Source of the DNA: Rhynchopus sp. YZ270_cl-10 | Lineage: Eukaryota > Euglenozoa > Diplonemea > Diplonemida > Diplonemidae | Length of the DNA stretch: 64,000 nucleotides | Assembly (NCBI GenBank): GCA_964035575.1 | Contig: OZ037835.1 | Location: forward strand, 2,205,413 to 2,269,412 | Reading direction: 5' to 3' | Part shown: positions 22,801-32,817 of the stretch, piece by piece | Layout of the letters: every line of letters begins with the position of its first letter | Numbering within the stretch: position 1 is the first letter of the stretch | Made by a program: the position numbers and the translations under genes | The notes under the pieces: model-generated | What the model was told of the DNA's origin: nothing | Seen by the model: the letters and a program-made list of their open reading frames with translations, nothing else | Database searches by the model: none

Positions 22801-23745
22801 TAAGGGGACCCAAATAGGGTATATGGCCCAGGAAATCTTCAAAAAGTTGACCCAACCAGGTATACAGGCATACAAGCCGGTAGGTCAACAGATAGGGTGT
22901 TTTCCGCACCCAAAATATGGGGTCATGACCATGTGGGTCAGACCTGAATTGATAAATGTTTCGCACAGGTTTTCGCGAATACCCCCTCTATTCCGAATGC
23001 GCTACAAGAGTTTTAAATTTTTGGCTATTTAGATTCACTTTTAAAAACAAAATGGGTCTCCAGAACACACATGAGGTTCACATGTACCTCTACAGAAACC
23101 TTGGTTTTGGTCGGATTTTGAGGCCAATTTTTGGGTTCCCACCAATTTCCTAGGGTATACTGGGATATTGCCCGTGTGTCCAAAAGTGATTTTTGGGGCC
23201 TTAGGACCCCGGAGAATCCATTTAACGGTCGTTTTTGCACCGGAAAGACCTATCTAGTACCCAAAAATCGAATTTTCATATTTTTGAAAAAGTGACCAAA
23301 AATCGACTTTTTTTGGTAACATTGTATGGCATAAATTATTCTACATAATGTGTGATGCTTGAATAAAAACTTACGACCCCATAATGTACTCGGAACTCAC
23401 CCATGTAATTGTTGAGAAAAAAAAACTTTCCGAAAAAATGAAATTTCAACCCGAATATGCACATTTGGGTCATTTTACGGCTATGTAGGTCATTTTGTAT
23501 GTGTTTTTCGATTATATAGGTGATTAGGATATGTGTGATGCTCAGATTAAATCGTAAGGCCCCGCAATTGACTCAAATGTGCCCAAAAACCCTATATACC
23601 CAAGATTATTAACTTTTCCAGCATATTGGACATCCTTAGGTATGGTTATAAGCCATGATACGGCTATTGCTGGAAAAATAGCCATAAATTGTGGTTGGTA
23701 TTGATTTCAGAAATTATGTGATGCTTAGATCATGCCATAGACGCT
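19891..23745. other. Degenerate repeat desert
   Basis: No gene seen. AT-rich sequence dense in AAAAATCGATTTTT-like runs and recurring phrases (GGCCCTGTGG, ACATACTGGGCCC, CAGGGTGT, GGGGGCCC). Phrases such as 'GGACATACTGGGCCC' recur at 20413 and 21629. A palindrome-rich 'GGGGGCCCGAAGGGCCCCCAGGACACATCG' type inverted repeat occurs at about 21410-21445. Old satellite decay is the simplest reading. Confidence 0.45.
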
Positions 23746-23954
23746 TTTAATGGATTCATATGAGCTCATACTACCCATATACCCCTTCAGAAGCCCCTTT
23801 TGACTCTTATGAATATCCTTATATAGGCTTCCACTTGTGCAGAACCTTCTCAGTGTACAAGATGTTAGGTACAAAAAAACCATCATATTTTTTACACTAC
23901 TGGCATGCTTCCCAGGACACGTCTGTACTCAGAACGTTGTAGAGAAAAAAGGCA

Positions 23955-24073
23955 ACCAACGATTTCTAAAGCTACAGTTTCTGTACTTCATTGGTATGGA
24001 AGCATGAAGATTATATTCTTCTCACACAACTTTGTCAAAACATGTCCAGTTTCGAAAGAGACTGGCCTTTTTT
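23955..24073 (+). ncRNA. SL RNA: Spliced-leader RNA gene, copy 1
   Basis: The 39-nt SL exon (23955-23993) starts ACCAACGATTTCTAAAGC and ends CAGTTTCTGTACTTCATTG. The intron begins GTATGG at 23994. CTTCAT/ATGAAG can pair across the splice site (stem I) or GAAGA/TCTTC form stem II, then ACAACTTTGT is the likely Sm-site region. The 3' hairpin is GTCCAGTTTC-GAAA-GAGACTGGCC with one lost pair at its base, then T6. The exon is alignable with the kinetoplastid SL (shared CAGTTTCTGTACT..ATTG^GTATG) and, from memory, matches diplonemid SL closely. Its role is to donate the capped leader to mRNAs by trans-splicing. The exact 5' end could be one base earlier. Confidence 0.93.
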
Positions 24074-24392
24074 ACGTTAGCATCACCTTCTGCAAACCCC
24101 AAAAAACACACATGATTCCCATCACACACAAGTGCTTGCTGCAACCCATTTGTATATCGCCTGCAAAACCATGTGTGCAACCATTTGTGGCACTGGTACC
24201 ACATATACCCCTTCAGAAACCACTGTTGACTCTTATGAATATACTTGTGTAAGCCTATCACCTAAGCATATTCTGTGCAGACCCTTCCCAGTGACCAATA
24301 GGTTAGGTACGAAAAAGCGACCATATTTAGGACACTGGAAGAAGGCTTACCAGTTCACGTTGGAGCTTAGAACATTGTAGAGAAAAAAGGCA

Positions 24393-24506
24393 ACCAACGA
24401 TTTCTAAAGCTACAGTTTCTGTACTTCATTGGTATGGAAGCATGAAGATTATTCTTCACACACAACTGTCAAACATGGCCAGCCTCGAAAGAGACTGGCC
24501 TTTTTT
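24393..24506 (+). ncRNA. SL RNA: Spliced-leader RNA gene, copy 2 (possibly defective)
   Basis: The 39-nt exon (24393-24431) is identical to copy 1 and the GTATGG site is kept. The intron part is shorter. The stretch after stem II reads ACAACTGTC, where copies 1 and 3 have ACAACTTTGTC, so the presumed Sm site is disrupted. The terminal hairpin has a C/A mismatch (GGCCAGCCTC against GAGACTGGCC). T6 is kept. Function may be reduced. Confidence 0.88.
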
Positions 24507-24824
24507 ACGTTAGCACGATTGTCTTTGTGCACAAGAAGCAAACCCAAAAACACACCCAATTCACACCTGACCTAATGCACAAGTGCTTACTGCACCCCAT
24601 TTTTATATCGCCTGCAAAACCATATTTGTGACACTTGTTCCCCTTCAGAAGCCACTGTTGACTCTGTCGAATATCCTTCTGTAGGATCACACTTAAGGAT
24701 ATTTTTATGTAGAACCTTCACAGTGACCAAGATGTCAGGTACGAAAAAGCAACCGTATTATAGACATTGGCAGAAGGCTTCCCAGAACAAGTGGGTACCT
24801 AGAACATTGTAGAGAAAAAGGGCA

Positions 24825-24941
24825 ACCAACGATTTCTAAAGCTACAGTTTCTGTACTTCATTGGTATGGAAGCATGAAGATTATATTCTTCACACAACTT
24901 TGTCAAAACATGGCCAGTTTCGAAAGAGACTGGCCTTTTTT
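24825..24941 (+). ncRNA. SL RNA: Spliced-leader RNA gene, copy 3
   Basis: The exon is 24825-24863, then GTATGG. This copy has the intact ACAACTTTGTC stretch and the best terminal hairpin (GGCCAGTTTC-GAAA-GAGACTGGCC, fully paired allowing one G-U), followed by T6. It is the most canonical of the three. Confidence 0.93.
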
Positions 24942-25117
24942 ACGTTAACATCACCTTGTGCAAACCCAAAAAACACACATGATTCCCATGTTCTTCGAAT
25001 ATTTTGGTGATTAGGATATGTGTAATGCTCAGATTAAATTGTACGACCACGCAATTGACTCAAATGAGCCCAAATATCCCGTATTCCCAAGATTTTTGGA
25101 CTTTCGAGCACATTGGG

Positions 25118-25868
25118 CCCGTAAACCCGCAAACCCGTAAAACCCGCAAACCCGCAAACCCGCAAACCCGCAAACCCGCAAACCCGCAAACCCGCAAACC
25201 CGCAAACCCGCAAACCCGCAAACCCGCAAACCCGCAAACCCGCAAACCCGCAAACCCGCAAACCCGCAAACCCGCAAACCCGCAAACCCGCAAACCCGCA
25301 AACCCGCAAACCCGCAAACCCGCAAACCCGCAAACCCGCAAACCCGCAAACCCGCAAACCCGCAAACCCGCAAACCCGCAAACCCGCAAACCCGCAAACC
25401 CGCAAACCCGCAAACCCGCAAACCCGCAAACCCGCAAACCCGTAAACCCGCAAACCCGCAAACCCGCAAACCCGCAAACCCGCAAACCCGCAAACCCGCA
25501 AACCCGCAAACCCGTAAACCCGCAAACCCGCAAACCCGCAAACCCGCAAACCCGCAAACCCGCAAACCCGCAAACCCGCAAACCCGCAAACCCGCAAACC
25601 CGCAAACCCGCAAACCCGCAAACCCGCAAACCCGCAAACCCGCAAACCCGCAAACCCGCAAACCCGCAAACCCGCAAACCCGCAAACCCGCAAACCCGTA
25701 AACCCGCAAACCCGCAAACCCGCAAACCCGCAAACCCGCAAACCCGCAAACCCGCAAACCCGCAAACCCGCAAACCCGCAAACCCGCAAACCCGCAAACC
25801 CGCAAACCCGCAAACCCGCAAACCCGCAAACCCGCAAACCCGCAAACCCGCAAACCCGCAAACCCGCA
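25118..25868. repeat. (CAAACCCG)n array, about 93 copies
   Basis: A nearly perfect octamer array with a few CGTAAACC variants (about 25440, 25513, 25695). The complementary strand has GGG every 8 nt, a G-quadruplex-prone pattern. The array is open in several frames on both strands only because the unit lacks stops. It is followed by AAGAAGGAAGCTCGCTAATATGTGG, the common right flank of the arrays in this window. Confidence 0.97.
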
Positions 25869-27540
25869 CAAGAAGGAAGCTCGCTAATATGTGGCCGGCT
25901 GGTGTGGTTATGAGGCTACACCACTATTTTGTGTTGATGCGATTAAGGTATGAGTAATGATATGTAAACACGTAATGTAACCTAAAATTTAATGGCAAAG
26001 CTGAATGCCACTGAAAAGCATGCATGAGGCATGATGGGGTGGGTATGAGGCATTTTGCTCCGCCGTGAATACTGCTGGCATGAGTGATTACTATGTACAG
26101 AGTAATATATTATTATTCCGCAATTTATAGGAACGTGTCATAAACTGTAGCAAGATGGTATGGTTTAGAGGTATTTTGGTCTGCAGATTATTTATGGCAG
26201 GATTTGGGCGCTAATAACAACTGATTTGAATAAATAATGCTAAAAACAGCAGGTTTGTGTAGTTGAGAGGCTATTTGGCTCCGCAGAGAATATTGACTGC
26301 AATAGACTGGTGTGGCCGCAAACCCAAAAAGATTACGGAAATAAGCTTGCTAAAATGTGGCAGGATGGTTTGGTAGTGAGGCATATGGCTACTCCACGAA
26401 CGTGTTTAACTGTCTTCATAAGATGTAATATTCCGCAAACGCTGGCACAAACTGCATTCAATATTATGAATGGTCAACATGAAAGGGCAATGAATGTCAT
26501 GCAAAATGACGCCGGATGGTGTGGGTTAGAGGCAGGTTGCTCTTCTGAGAATTATTTGCTGTTGGAATGACTGATACTTATAGTATTAGATTACAATAAA
26601 GCTCCCTGAAGTGTAGCAGCCTTTAGTCACATTTAGCTACTGATTAGAAAAAATTCTGCTAAATATAGCAGGTTCGTGTTGTTGAGGATATTTTGCTCTG
26701 CAGCTAATGTTGACTGCTGCCACATAACAGACTGATTCTGTGCTTGTGAAGCTATTTGGCTCTGAGACACAATATCACTCATATGTGAGAAGTAATCACG
26801 AAAAGTTACACCAGTGCTAATAATATGGTGGTTTTCTGGTCCACACAAAACACCAAAATCATGTAAATACTGATGCATGTTCAAAAAGTTTTTCAAGCTC
26901 ACTTTAATGTGCCCAGCTGGTATTTGAGAGATATTCTGCTGAAATAATTCAGCTGTGAAGAAAGCTCGGAAGTATATTTAATGGTATGGGTGTGAAGCTA
27001 ATTTGTTCAGGAAATAATATTTGGAAGAATGTTAGAATGTTAGAATACATGGCAGGATGAAGTCGTTTTAAAGATATGTAGCTCCGACATACTTATAATT
27101 CGTATATTTCAGTTTTGAATCCCTGTATCTCTGAAGGCAATGACTCATGTATGTTTGTGCACTTACTCATGCATGTAAACATAGACGGCATCTTACATAT
27201 GTGTGTGCTTGTGAGCGTACATAGCTCGACACGAATATCACGAACACAGTAACCAAACATAAAAGCACGTGACATGCTGGTGAGCATCCCCCATTGTAAT
27301 ATCATATTGTTCCTCTACCATATGTTTCTCTTGCTCGACACATCTCTTATGACAGTAAGATCCGCACATATCTCCCACATCTCTCTATCTACCATCTCGA
27401 GGAGGCCCTTTATCCACCAATTTCCCACCACTTCCACCTTCTCGGCACTGATGAAGTGTTCTCTTTCTCGAGCATTCCCTCACCCAAAAACACATGTAAA
27501 TCTACAAAATAATCTCAAATCAGGACTCCCAAACTTCAAA
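25869..27540. repeat. Array right-flank region, copy 1
   Basis: No gene. Degenerate units of roughly 95 bp recur (GCTCGCTAAAATGTGGCAGG .. GGTGTGGTTGTGAGG .. GCTCCGCCGC). The whole stretch is paralogous to 28946-31020: both contain the TGCTAAAAACAGCAGG segment and a closing segment starting at about 27118 (CTGTATCTCTGAAGGCAATG) matched near 30757. Confidence 0.65.
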
Positions 27541-27547
27541 AATTTTT

Positions 27548-27667
27548 CTGGGGGGGCACTGCCCCCCCAGACCCCCCGTGCTCCGCTCGCCTTCACGCTG
27601 CGCGTAAAGGCTCGCTCCGCTCTCCCTCGCGCCCCCACCCCGCTGCGCGGGGTGGGTGCGCTCGTTC
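27548..27667. repeat. GC-rich hairpin element, copy 1
   Basis: A sharply GC-rich 120-bp block in AT-rich surroundings. It contains CTGGGGGGGC-ACT-GCCCCCCCAG (27548-27570), CCTTCACGC-TGC-GCGTAAAGG (about 27590-27610), and CCCACCCCGC-TGC-GCGGGGTGGG (27634-27656). Copy 2 lies at 31036-31155 in the same orientation. Confidence 0.8.
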
Positions 27668-27671
27668 GAAA

Positions 27672-28242
27672 GTCCATTAAAGCAACAGATTTGATGTTTT
27701 GAGTAGTTGTGGTTAAATGTGGCGAAATTTCACGGCTATTTTATACATAGTACACGGTAGCATAGGGTATTTATATCCATTTTCAATTTTTAAATATCGC
27801 CAGATGCCCAGGACTGGCACACCCGGTACGCCACGTCGTTTTTGGGCCCCACTCTATCAGAGAATCATGTCAGATATGCAAGGTCTGTCTATTCCAAGTG
27901 ACCCTGGGAAGCGACCGTTTACGACCCCTCAAACCCGTAATAACTGGATACCTACTGGCTGTATAAAACTGCCACACACATTTTAGGTATTAAACACTTG
28001 TCAACCACACTGAACCCAAAACATCACCCCGTTTCTCGGCAGCAGTCTACCGGAGAATCACATCAGACTTGCTCGGACGACGCAAACTTGGCACTTGGGA
28101 GACTCCCCATTTACGACCCCGCAAACCCGTAATAATTAGATACAGAGAGGCACAAATAGTGGAAATTTTCTTTTTGACAAAATTTTAGGTGCTCTAACAT
28201 GGAATCTGACCCCCATGTCCAGGTTATAAAAATGCTCTCTGA
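27672..28242. repeat. 571-bp direct duplication, first copy
   Basis: Starts GTCCATTAAAGCAACAGATT. The sequence recurs without visible change at 28243 (offset 571) and continues to the array at 28709. A diverged third copy lies at 31288-31570. No gene. Confidence 0.9.
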
Positions 28243-28708
28243 GTCCATTAAAGCAACAGATTTGATGTTTTGAGTAGTTGTGGTTAAATGTGGCGAAATT
28301 TCACGGCTATTTTATACATAGTACACGGTAGCATAGGGTATTTATATCCATTTTCAATTTTTAAATATCGCCAGATGCCCAGGACTGGCACACCCGGTAC
28401 GCCACGTCGTTTTTGGGCCCCACTCTATCAGAGAATCATGTCAGATATGCAAGGTCTGTCTATTCCAAGTGACCCTGGGAAGCGACCGTTTACGACCCCT
28501 CAAACCCGTAATAACTGGATACCTACTGGCTGTATAAAACTGCCACACACATTTTAGGTATTAAACACTTGTCAACCACACTGAACCCAAAACATCACCC
28601 CGTTTCTCGGCAGCAGTCTACCGGAGAATCACATCAGACTTGCTCGGACGACGCAAACTTGGCACTTGGGAGACTCCCCATTTACGACCCCGCAAACCCG
28701 TAATAATT
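28243..28708. repeat. 571-bp direct duplication, second copy
   Basis: Matches 27672-28137 and then meets the octamer array at CCCGTAATAATTAGAAACCCG. The point of divergence from copy 1 is exactly where the array starts, so the array has grown from, or inserted at, the short AAACCCGTAATAATTAGA motif. Confidence 0.85.
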
Positions 28709-28945
28709 AGAAACCCGTAAACCCGCAAACCCGCAAACCCCGCAAACCCGCAAACCCGCAAACCCGCAAACCCGCAAACCCGCAAACCCGCAAACCCGCA
28801 AACCCGCAAACCCGCAAACCCGCAAACCCGCAAACCCGCAAACCCGCAAACCCGCAAACCCGCAAACCCGCAAACCCGCAAACCCGCAAACCCGCAAACC
28901 CGCAAACCCGCAAACCCGCAAACCCGCAAACCCGCAAACCCGCAC
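28709..28945. repeat. (CAAACCCG)n array, about 29 copies
   Basis: Same octamer and orientation as 25118-25868, with one slip (AAACCCCGC at about 28735). Followed by the common flank CACAAGAAGAAAGCTCGC. Confidence 0.97.
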
Positions 28946-31020
28946 AAGAAGAAAGCTCGCTAATATGTGGTTTGGTTATACCTACTTTGTGTTGATGCGA
29001 TTAAGGTATGAGTAATGATATGTAAACACGCAATGTAACCTAAAATTCACTGGAGAACCTGAATGGCACGGAAAAGCATGCATGAGGCATGATGGGGTGG
29101 GTATGAGGCATTTTGCTCCGCCGTGAATTATTATGAATACTGCTGACATGAGTGATTAATATGTACAGAGTAATTGATTATAGTAACGTGTTATAAACTG
29201 TAGCAAGATGGTATAGTTTAGAGGTATTTCGCTCTGCAGCTTATTTATGGCAGGATTTGGGCTCTAATAACAACTGATTGCACTAAATACTGCTAAAAAC
29301 AGCAGGTTTGTGTAGTTGAGAGGCTATTTGGCTCCGCAGAGAATATTGACTGCAATAAGCTGGTGTGGCCACAAACGCGAAAAGAGCTTGCTAAAATGGT
29401 GTGGTTGAGGCATTGGTGGTAGTAGTACAGAAAAGCTCACAAACGGAGGCATGGTCTGCGCGCAACGTTGGGATCTGACGCAATTTATACTAATATTTGT
29501 TCCTCTACGAATTTTTTAGATTTCTATGAAAATTGAAAGCTCTAACACTAACATTTGGCAGGAGGCTCTGGGTGAGAAGACATTTGAGTTTCCCCACGTA
29601 CCACTTAACTGTGGAGATATTGGGTTCACAATTTGGGTATAGGATATAAAATCTACGACAGGATGTAGCTTCTAATATTATGCTAAAAACAGCAGGTTCG
29701 TGTTATTGAATATTTGGATATTTTGCTCACGCAGCAAATATGCTGCCACATAACAGACTGGTGTGGTTGTGAACCTATTTGGCTCAATATCACTAATATG
29801 TGAGAAAAAAGCTCGCAACGTTTCACCATGTAAATAATATGGTGGATAAAAACTGATACATGCATTTTTAGGTTAAGAATATACCCTTTTCGCAGCGTAA
29901 ATTGACCCCATCACAGCACGCACAGACTACGGAGAATCAAAAATCAAAATCTTTCAATGAATAATGTGGTTGAGTCTCAATGAGAGACTATTTTATTTCT
30001 ATGATATTAATACTGACATATTCGAATAGAGAAGATAGTTTGCTAAAGTGTTGGCGGATTTATTTCATTTGTGCATGGAAGAAAGGTTGCTAAAATGTAG
30101 GAGCAGGAGGGTGTGGTTGAGAGGCACTTTGCTCCACCGCTTATATTCACTGCTAATGTAGAACAGGCTGATTGTTATTAGGCTATTTAGATCCGCCGCT
30201 AATAATGACTGATTCTCAGAAAAATTATGTGTCGCAGGATGGTGTGGTTCAAAGGCTCCTCCGCTAATAATAACATAAAAATACGTCTGCAGTTCGCTTT
30301 TAGTGCCAGGTTTTTGACAGAACTTTTGCTCATAATATTCAGGAGTGAAGAAAGTCGGTAGATTATTTCACGGTGTGGGTGTGAAGATAATTTGCTCTTC
30401 AGGTAATGGTAGATAATGGTACATGTGTATGTAAGAAGTCTTGGTAAAAATTGGCAGAGAGTTGTACCGACCGGTTTAGTCCAGAAAAACTCTTCCATAA
30501 TATTCCATTATAATAAAGCTCGCTGAAACATGACATCTCAGGTGTGGTTGAGAGACAGACTATTTGGCCACTACCAATAATGAGTACTACCAGATAGCTA
30601 TTGGTTAGAGCTGGTTTTGAACCTCATTTGGCCCCATATCATTTCTGAGTCTAATGTCTACAAATTATCTCGCTTTTTTGTGGCAGGTTTGTGTGGTTCA
30701 GCACCGCAAATGCTGACTTTCACATATTTCAATTTGGTGTAGTCTTAAAGCCATGTATCTATAAAGGCAATTACTCATAGATTTACCTGCACTTACTCAT
30801 GCATGTACACGTAGAAGGACTCTTACATATGTTAATAGAGGGCGCTTGTGAGTATAAATAGCTCTGACACTACTAACGCGAACACAGTAACCTTACCTAA
30901 AGTACCTGACATCCTGGTGAGCACCCTCCTCGCTTCACTGATATGTTCTCTCTCTCGAGCATTCCCTCACCCAAAAATACATACAAATCTACAAAAAAAC
31001 TCCCAAATCAGGACTGCCTA
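28946..31020. repeat. Array right-flank region, copy 2
   Basis: Diverged paralogue of 25869-27540 with indels. No gene seen; ORFs are under 100 codons without motifs. Confidence 0.6.
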
Positions 31021-31035
31021 ACTTCAAAAATTTTT

Positions 31036-31155
31036 CTGGGGGGGCACTGCCCCCCCAGACCCCCCGTGCTCCACTCGCCTTCACGCTGCGCGTAAAGGCT
31101 CGCTCCGCTCTCCCTCGCGCCCCCACCACGCTGCGCGTGGTGGGTGCGCTCGGTC
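31036..31155. repeat. GC-rich hairpin element, copy 2
   Basis: Same as 27548-27667 except for a few changes. The third hairpin reads CCCACCACGC-TGC-GCGTGGTGGG (31122-31144), a paired change relative to copy 1 that keeps the stem. Confidence 0.8.
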
Positions 31156-31568
31156 GAAATTTTGTACCCCTCAAACCCGTAATAATTAGATACCCAGAGG
31201 CAGAAATAGTGAAAAAAAATTATTTTGACCAAATTTTAGGTGCTCTAAAGTGGAATCTGACCCCCATGTCCAGGTTATAAAAATGCTCTATGAGTCCATT
31301 AAAGCAACAGATTTCACATTTTGAGTAGTTGTGGTTAAATGTGGCGTAATTTTACGGCTATTTTATACAGAATACATGGTAGTACAGGGTATTCGTACTC
31401 ATTTTTAATTTTAAAATATTGCCAGAAAATGCTAACATCCAAACCCAGTACATTACGTCGTTTTTGGGCCCCAGTCTACCGGAGTGTCATATCAGAAATA
31501 CTGGGACCACGCGATCCAGCAATCCCGCAGCGTCGCCATTTTGTACCCCTCAAACCCGTAATAATTAG

Positions 31569-31690
31569 AAACCCGCAAACCCGCAAACCCGCAAACCCGC
31601 AAACCCGTAAACCCGCAAACCCGCAAACCCGCAAACCCGCAAACCCGCAAACCCGCAAACCCGCAAACCCGCAAACCCGCAAACCCGCAC
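31569..31690. repeat. (CAAACCCG)n array, about 15 copies
   Basis: Short octamer array, preceded by CCCCTCAAACCCGTAATAAT and followed by CACGAGAAGTGAGC. Confidence 0.95.
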
Positions 31691-31869
31691 GAGAAGTGAG
31701 CAACCATATGTGGCAGGCTGGTGTGATGTGTTACGGGCTGGTGTATCGAAAATGTTCCATTGTGTTATTCTTAGGGAATCTTGTTGGTGAGGTGAGTTTT
31801 TGGCATTTGAGTTCATGTTGCTAAAGTAGAGTTTATATTTATTGCGTGTGTGATAATTTATGAAAGTTT

Positions 31870-32165
31870 AGCAGTATTATCGTGTATGTGGCCGACTGCA
31901 GGTACCCTAAAGACTTCAGCTGGCCAAGTAACCTTTTGTATACTACGATTCATGGAGTTTACTACCACCATACGTCGAGGCAATTGCTCCGATGAAGCCA
32001 CTACAGTAAACCATTTGAAAAAATATTTTTGGCCATTTTGGGATTTATGGACAGAAATTTCGACAAATCTGTCCATAAATTACGTTCTGTCCATAAAAGC
32101 CAGGATCCTGACCAAAAATCACTGTATTGAAAATACAGGGATTTTTGCCTGCATAATGCCCTTCC
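31870..32165. repeat. Dispersed hairpin-bearing repeat, copy 1
   Basis: A repeat of about 280 bp. It carries ATTTATGGACAGA paired with TCTGTCCATAAAT (32043-32080). The end sequence TGAAAATACAGGG is part of CCCTGTATT-GAA-AATACAGGG in the better copies. Further copies lie at 32255-32515 and 48165-48420 in the same orientation, with a fragment at 44283-44345. Confidence 0.75.
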
Positions 32166-32254
32166 ACACACCTGCATAACCTATTGCAGTATGTGTATTG
32201 ATGTTTGCAGGTAACCTGTGGTTTGTGAGTTTTTATGCATTCCCTGTATAGGGC

Positions 32255-32515
32255 CTATAAGGGTACCCACAACCTCAGAGCCAAGTAAATTAATGTCTAC
32301 TACGTATTTTTGGGCCTACTACCACCATACTTCGACGCAATTACGCCGCTGAAGCCACTACAGTAAGCCATTTGAAAAAGTATTTTTGGCCATTTTGGGA
32401 TTTATGGACAGAAATGTCGACAAATCTGTCCATAAATTACGTTCTGTCCATAAGAGCCAAAATCCCGACCAAAAATCCCTGTATTGAAAATACAGGGATT
32501 TTTGGCTGCATAAGG
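32255..32515. repeat. Dispersed hairpin-bearing repeat, copy 2
   Basis: Second copy, with both hairpins intact, about 300 bp downstream of the Helitron stop codon (the gene is on the minus strand). No Helitron-type terminus could be fixed from it. Confidence 0.75.
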
Positions 32516-32817
32516 CAAAACCCCTAGCATGTACCTGACTGGTAAAATTCTCTCTATTGAGGGACATATTGTGGCTACTCTGTAGGGGTGTGTGTGGGTG
32601 TGTGTGGGGGGTTTGAGGAAAAATTGAAATATAAAATGTTCCTTTGTTTTTGTTCTCTCACATTTCATGCTTCATTTGTACTGTGTTCAAAACTAATAGG
32701 TATCCCCAAACCCACAATCCCAAAAAATTCCCACCAAACCCAACCCGCAAAAATATCCCCGATTGTTACCACTTCTTTCATTTTTCTTTTTTTATAATTA
32801 TTACTTTTTTTGTATGT

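Larger units (their letters stand above)
23760..25000 (+). repeat. Tandem SL RNA gene repeat, three units of ~435 bp
   Basis: Three head-to-tail units, spacing 438 and 432 bp measured between SL exons. Each has a ~120-bp SL RNA gene and a spacer of about 315 bp with conserved phrases (CCCCTTCAGAAGCC, TTGACTC, GTTAGGTACGAAAAAGC, AGAACATTGTAGAGAAAAAAGG). The spacer is less conserved than the gene. The array ends abruptly in satellite sequence on both sides. Confidence 0.9.

Noticed and set aside
23940-25000. Rho-independent terminators (hairpin plus T6, three times)
   Set aside because: The organism is a eukaryote and the hairpins are the 3' stem-loops of the SL RNA genes.
23760-25000. 5S rRNA linked to the SL repeat
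   Set aside because: Such linkage is known in some Euglenozoa, but the ~315-bp spacers show no 5S-like sequence.
25004-25957. Long ORFs of NPQTRKPA / GLRVCGFA type over the octamer arrays (here and at 28.7, 31.6, 51, 55, 59 and 62.5 kb)
   Set aside because: The 8-bp unit contains no stop in any frame of 24 nt, so frames stay open automatically on both strands. Lengths follow array size, many start at non-ATG codons, and flanks are not coding-like.
32170-32815. Helitron 3' terminus (hairpin then CTRR)
   Set aside because: Several hairpins occur, but none has a CTRR at the right distance on the minus strand, and the best ones belong to a separate dispersed repeat.
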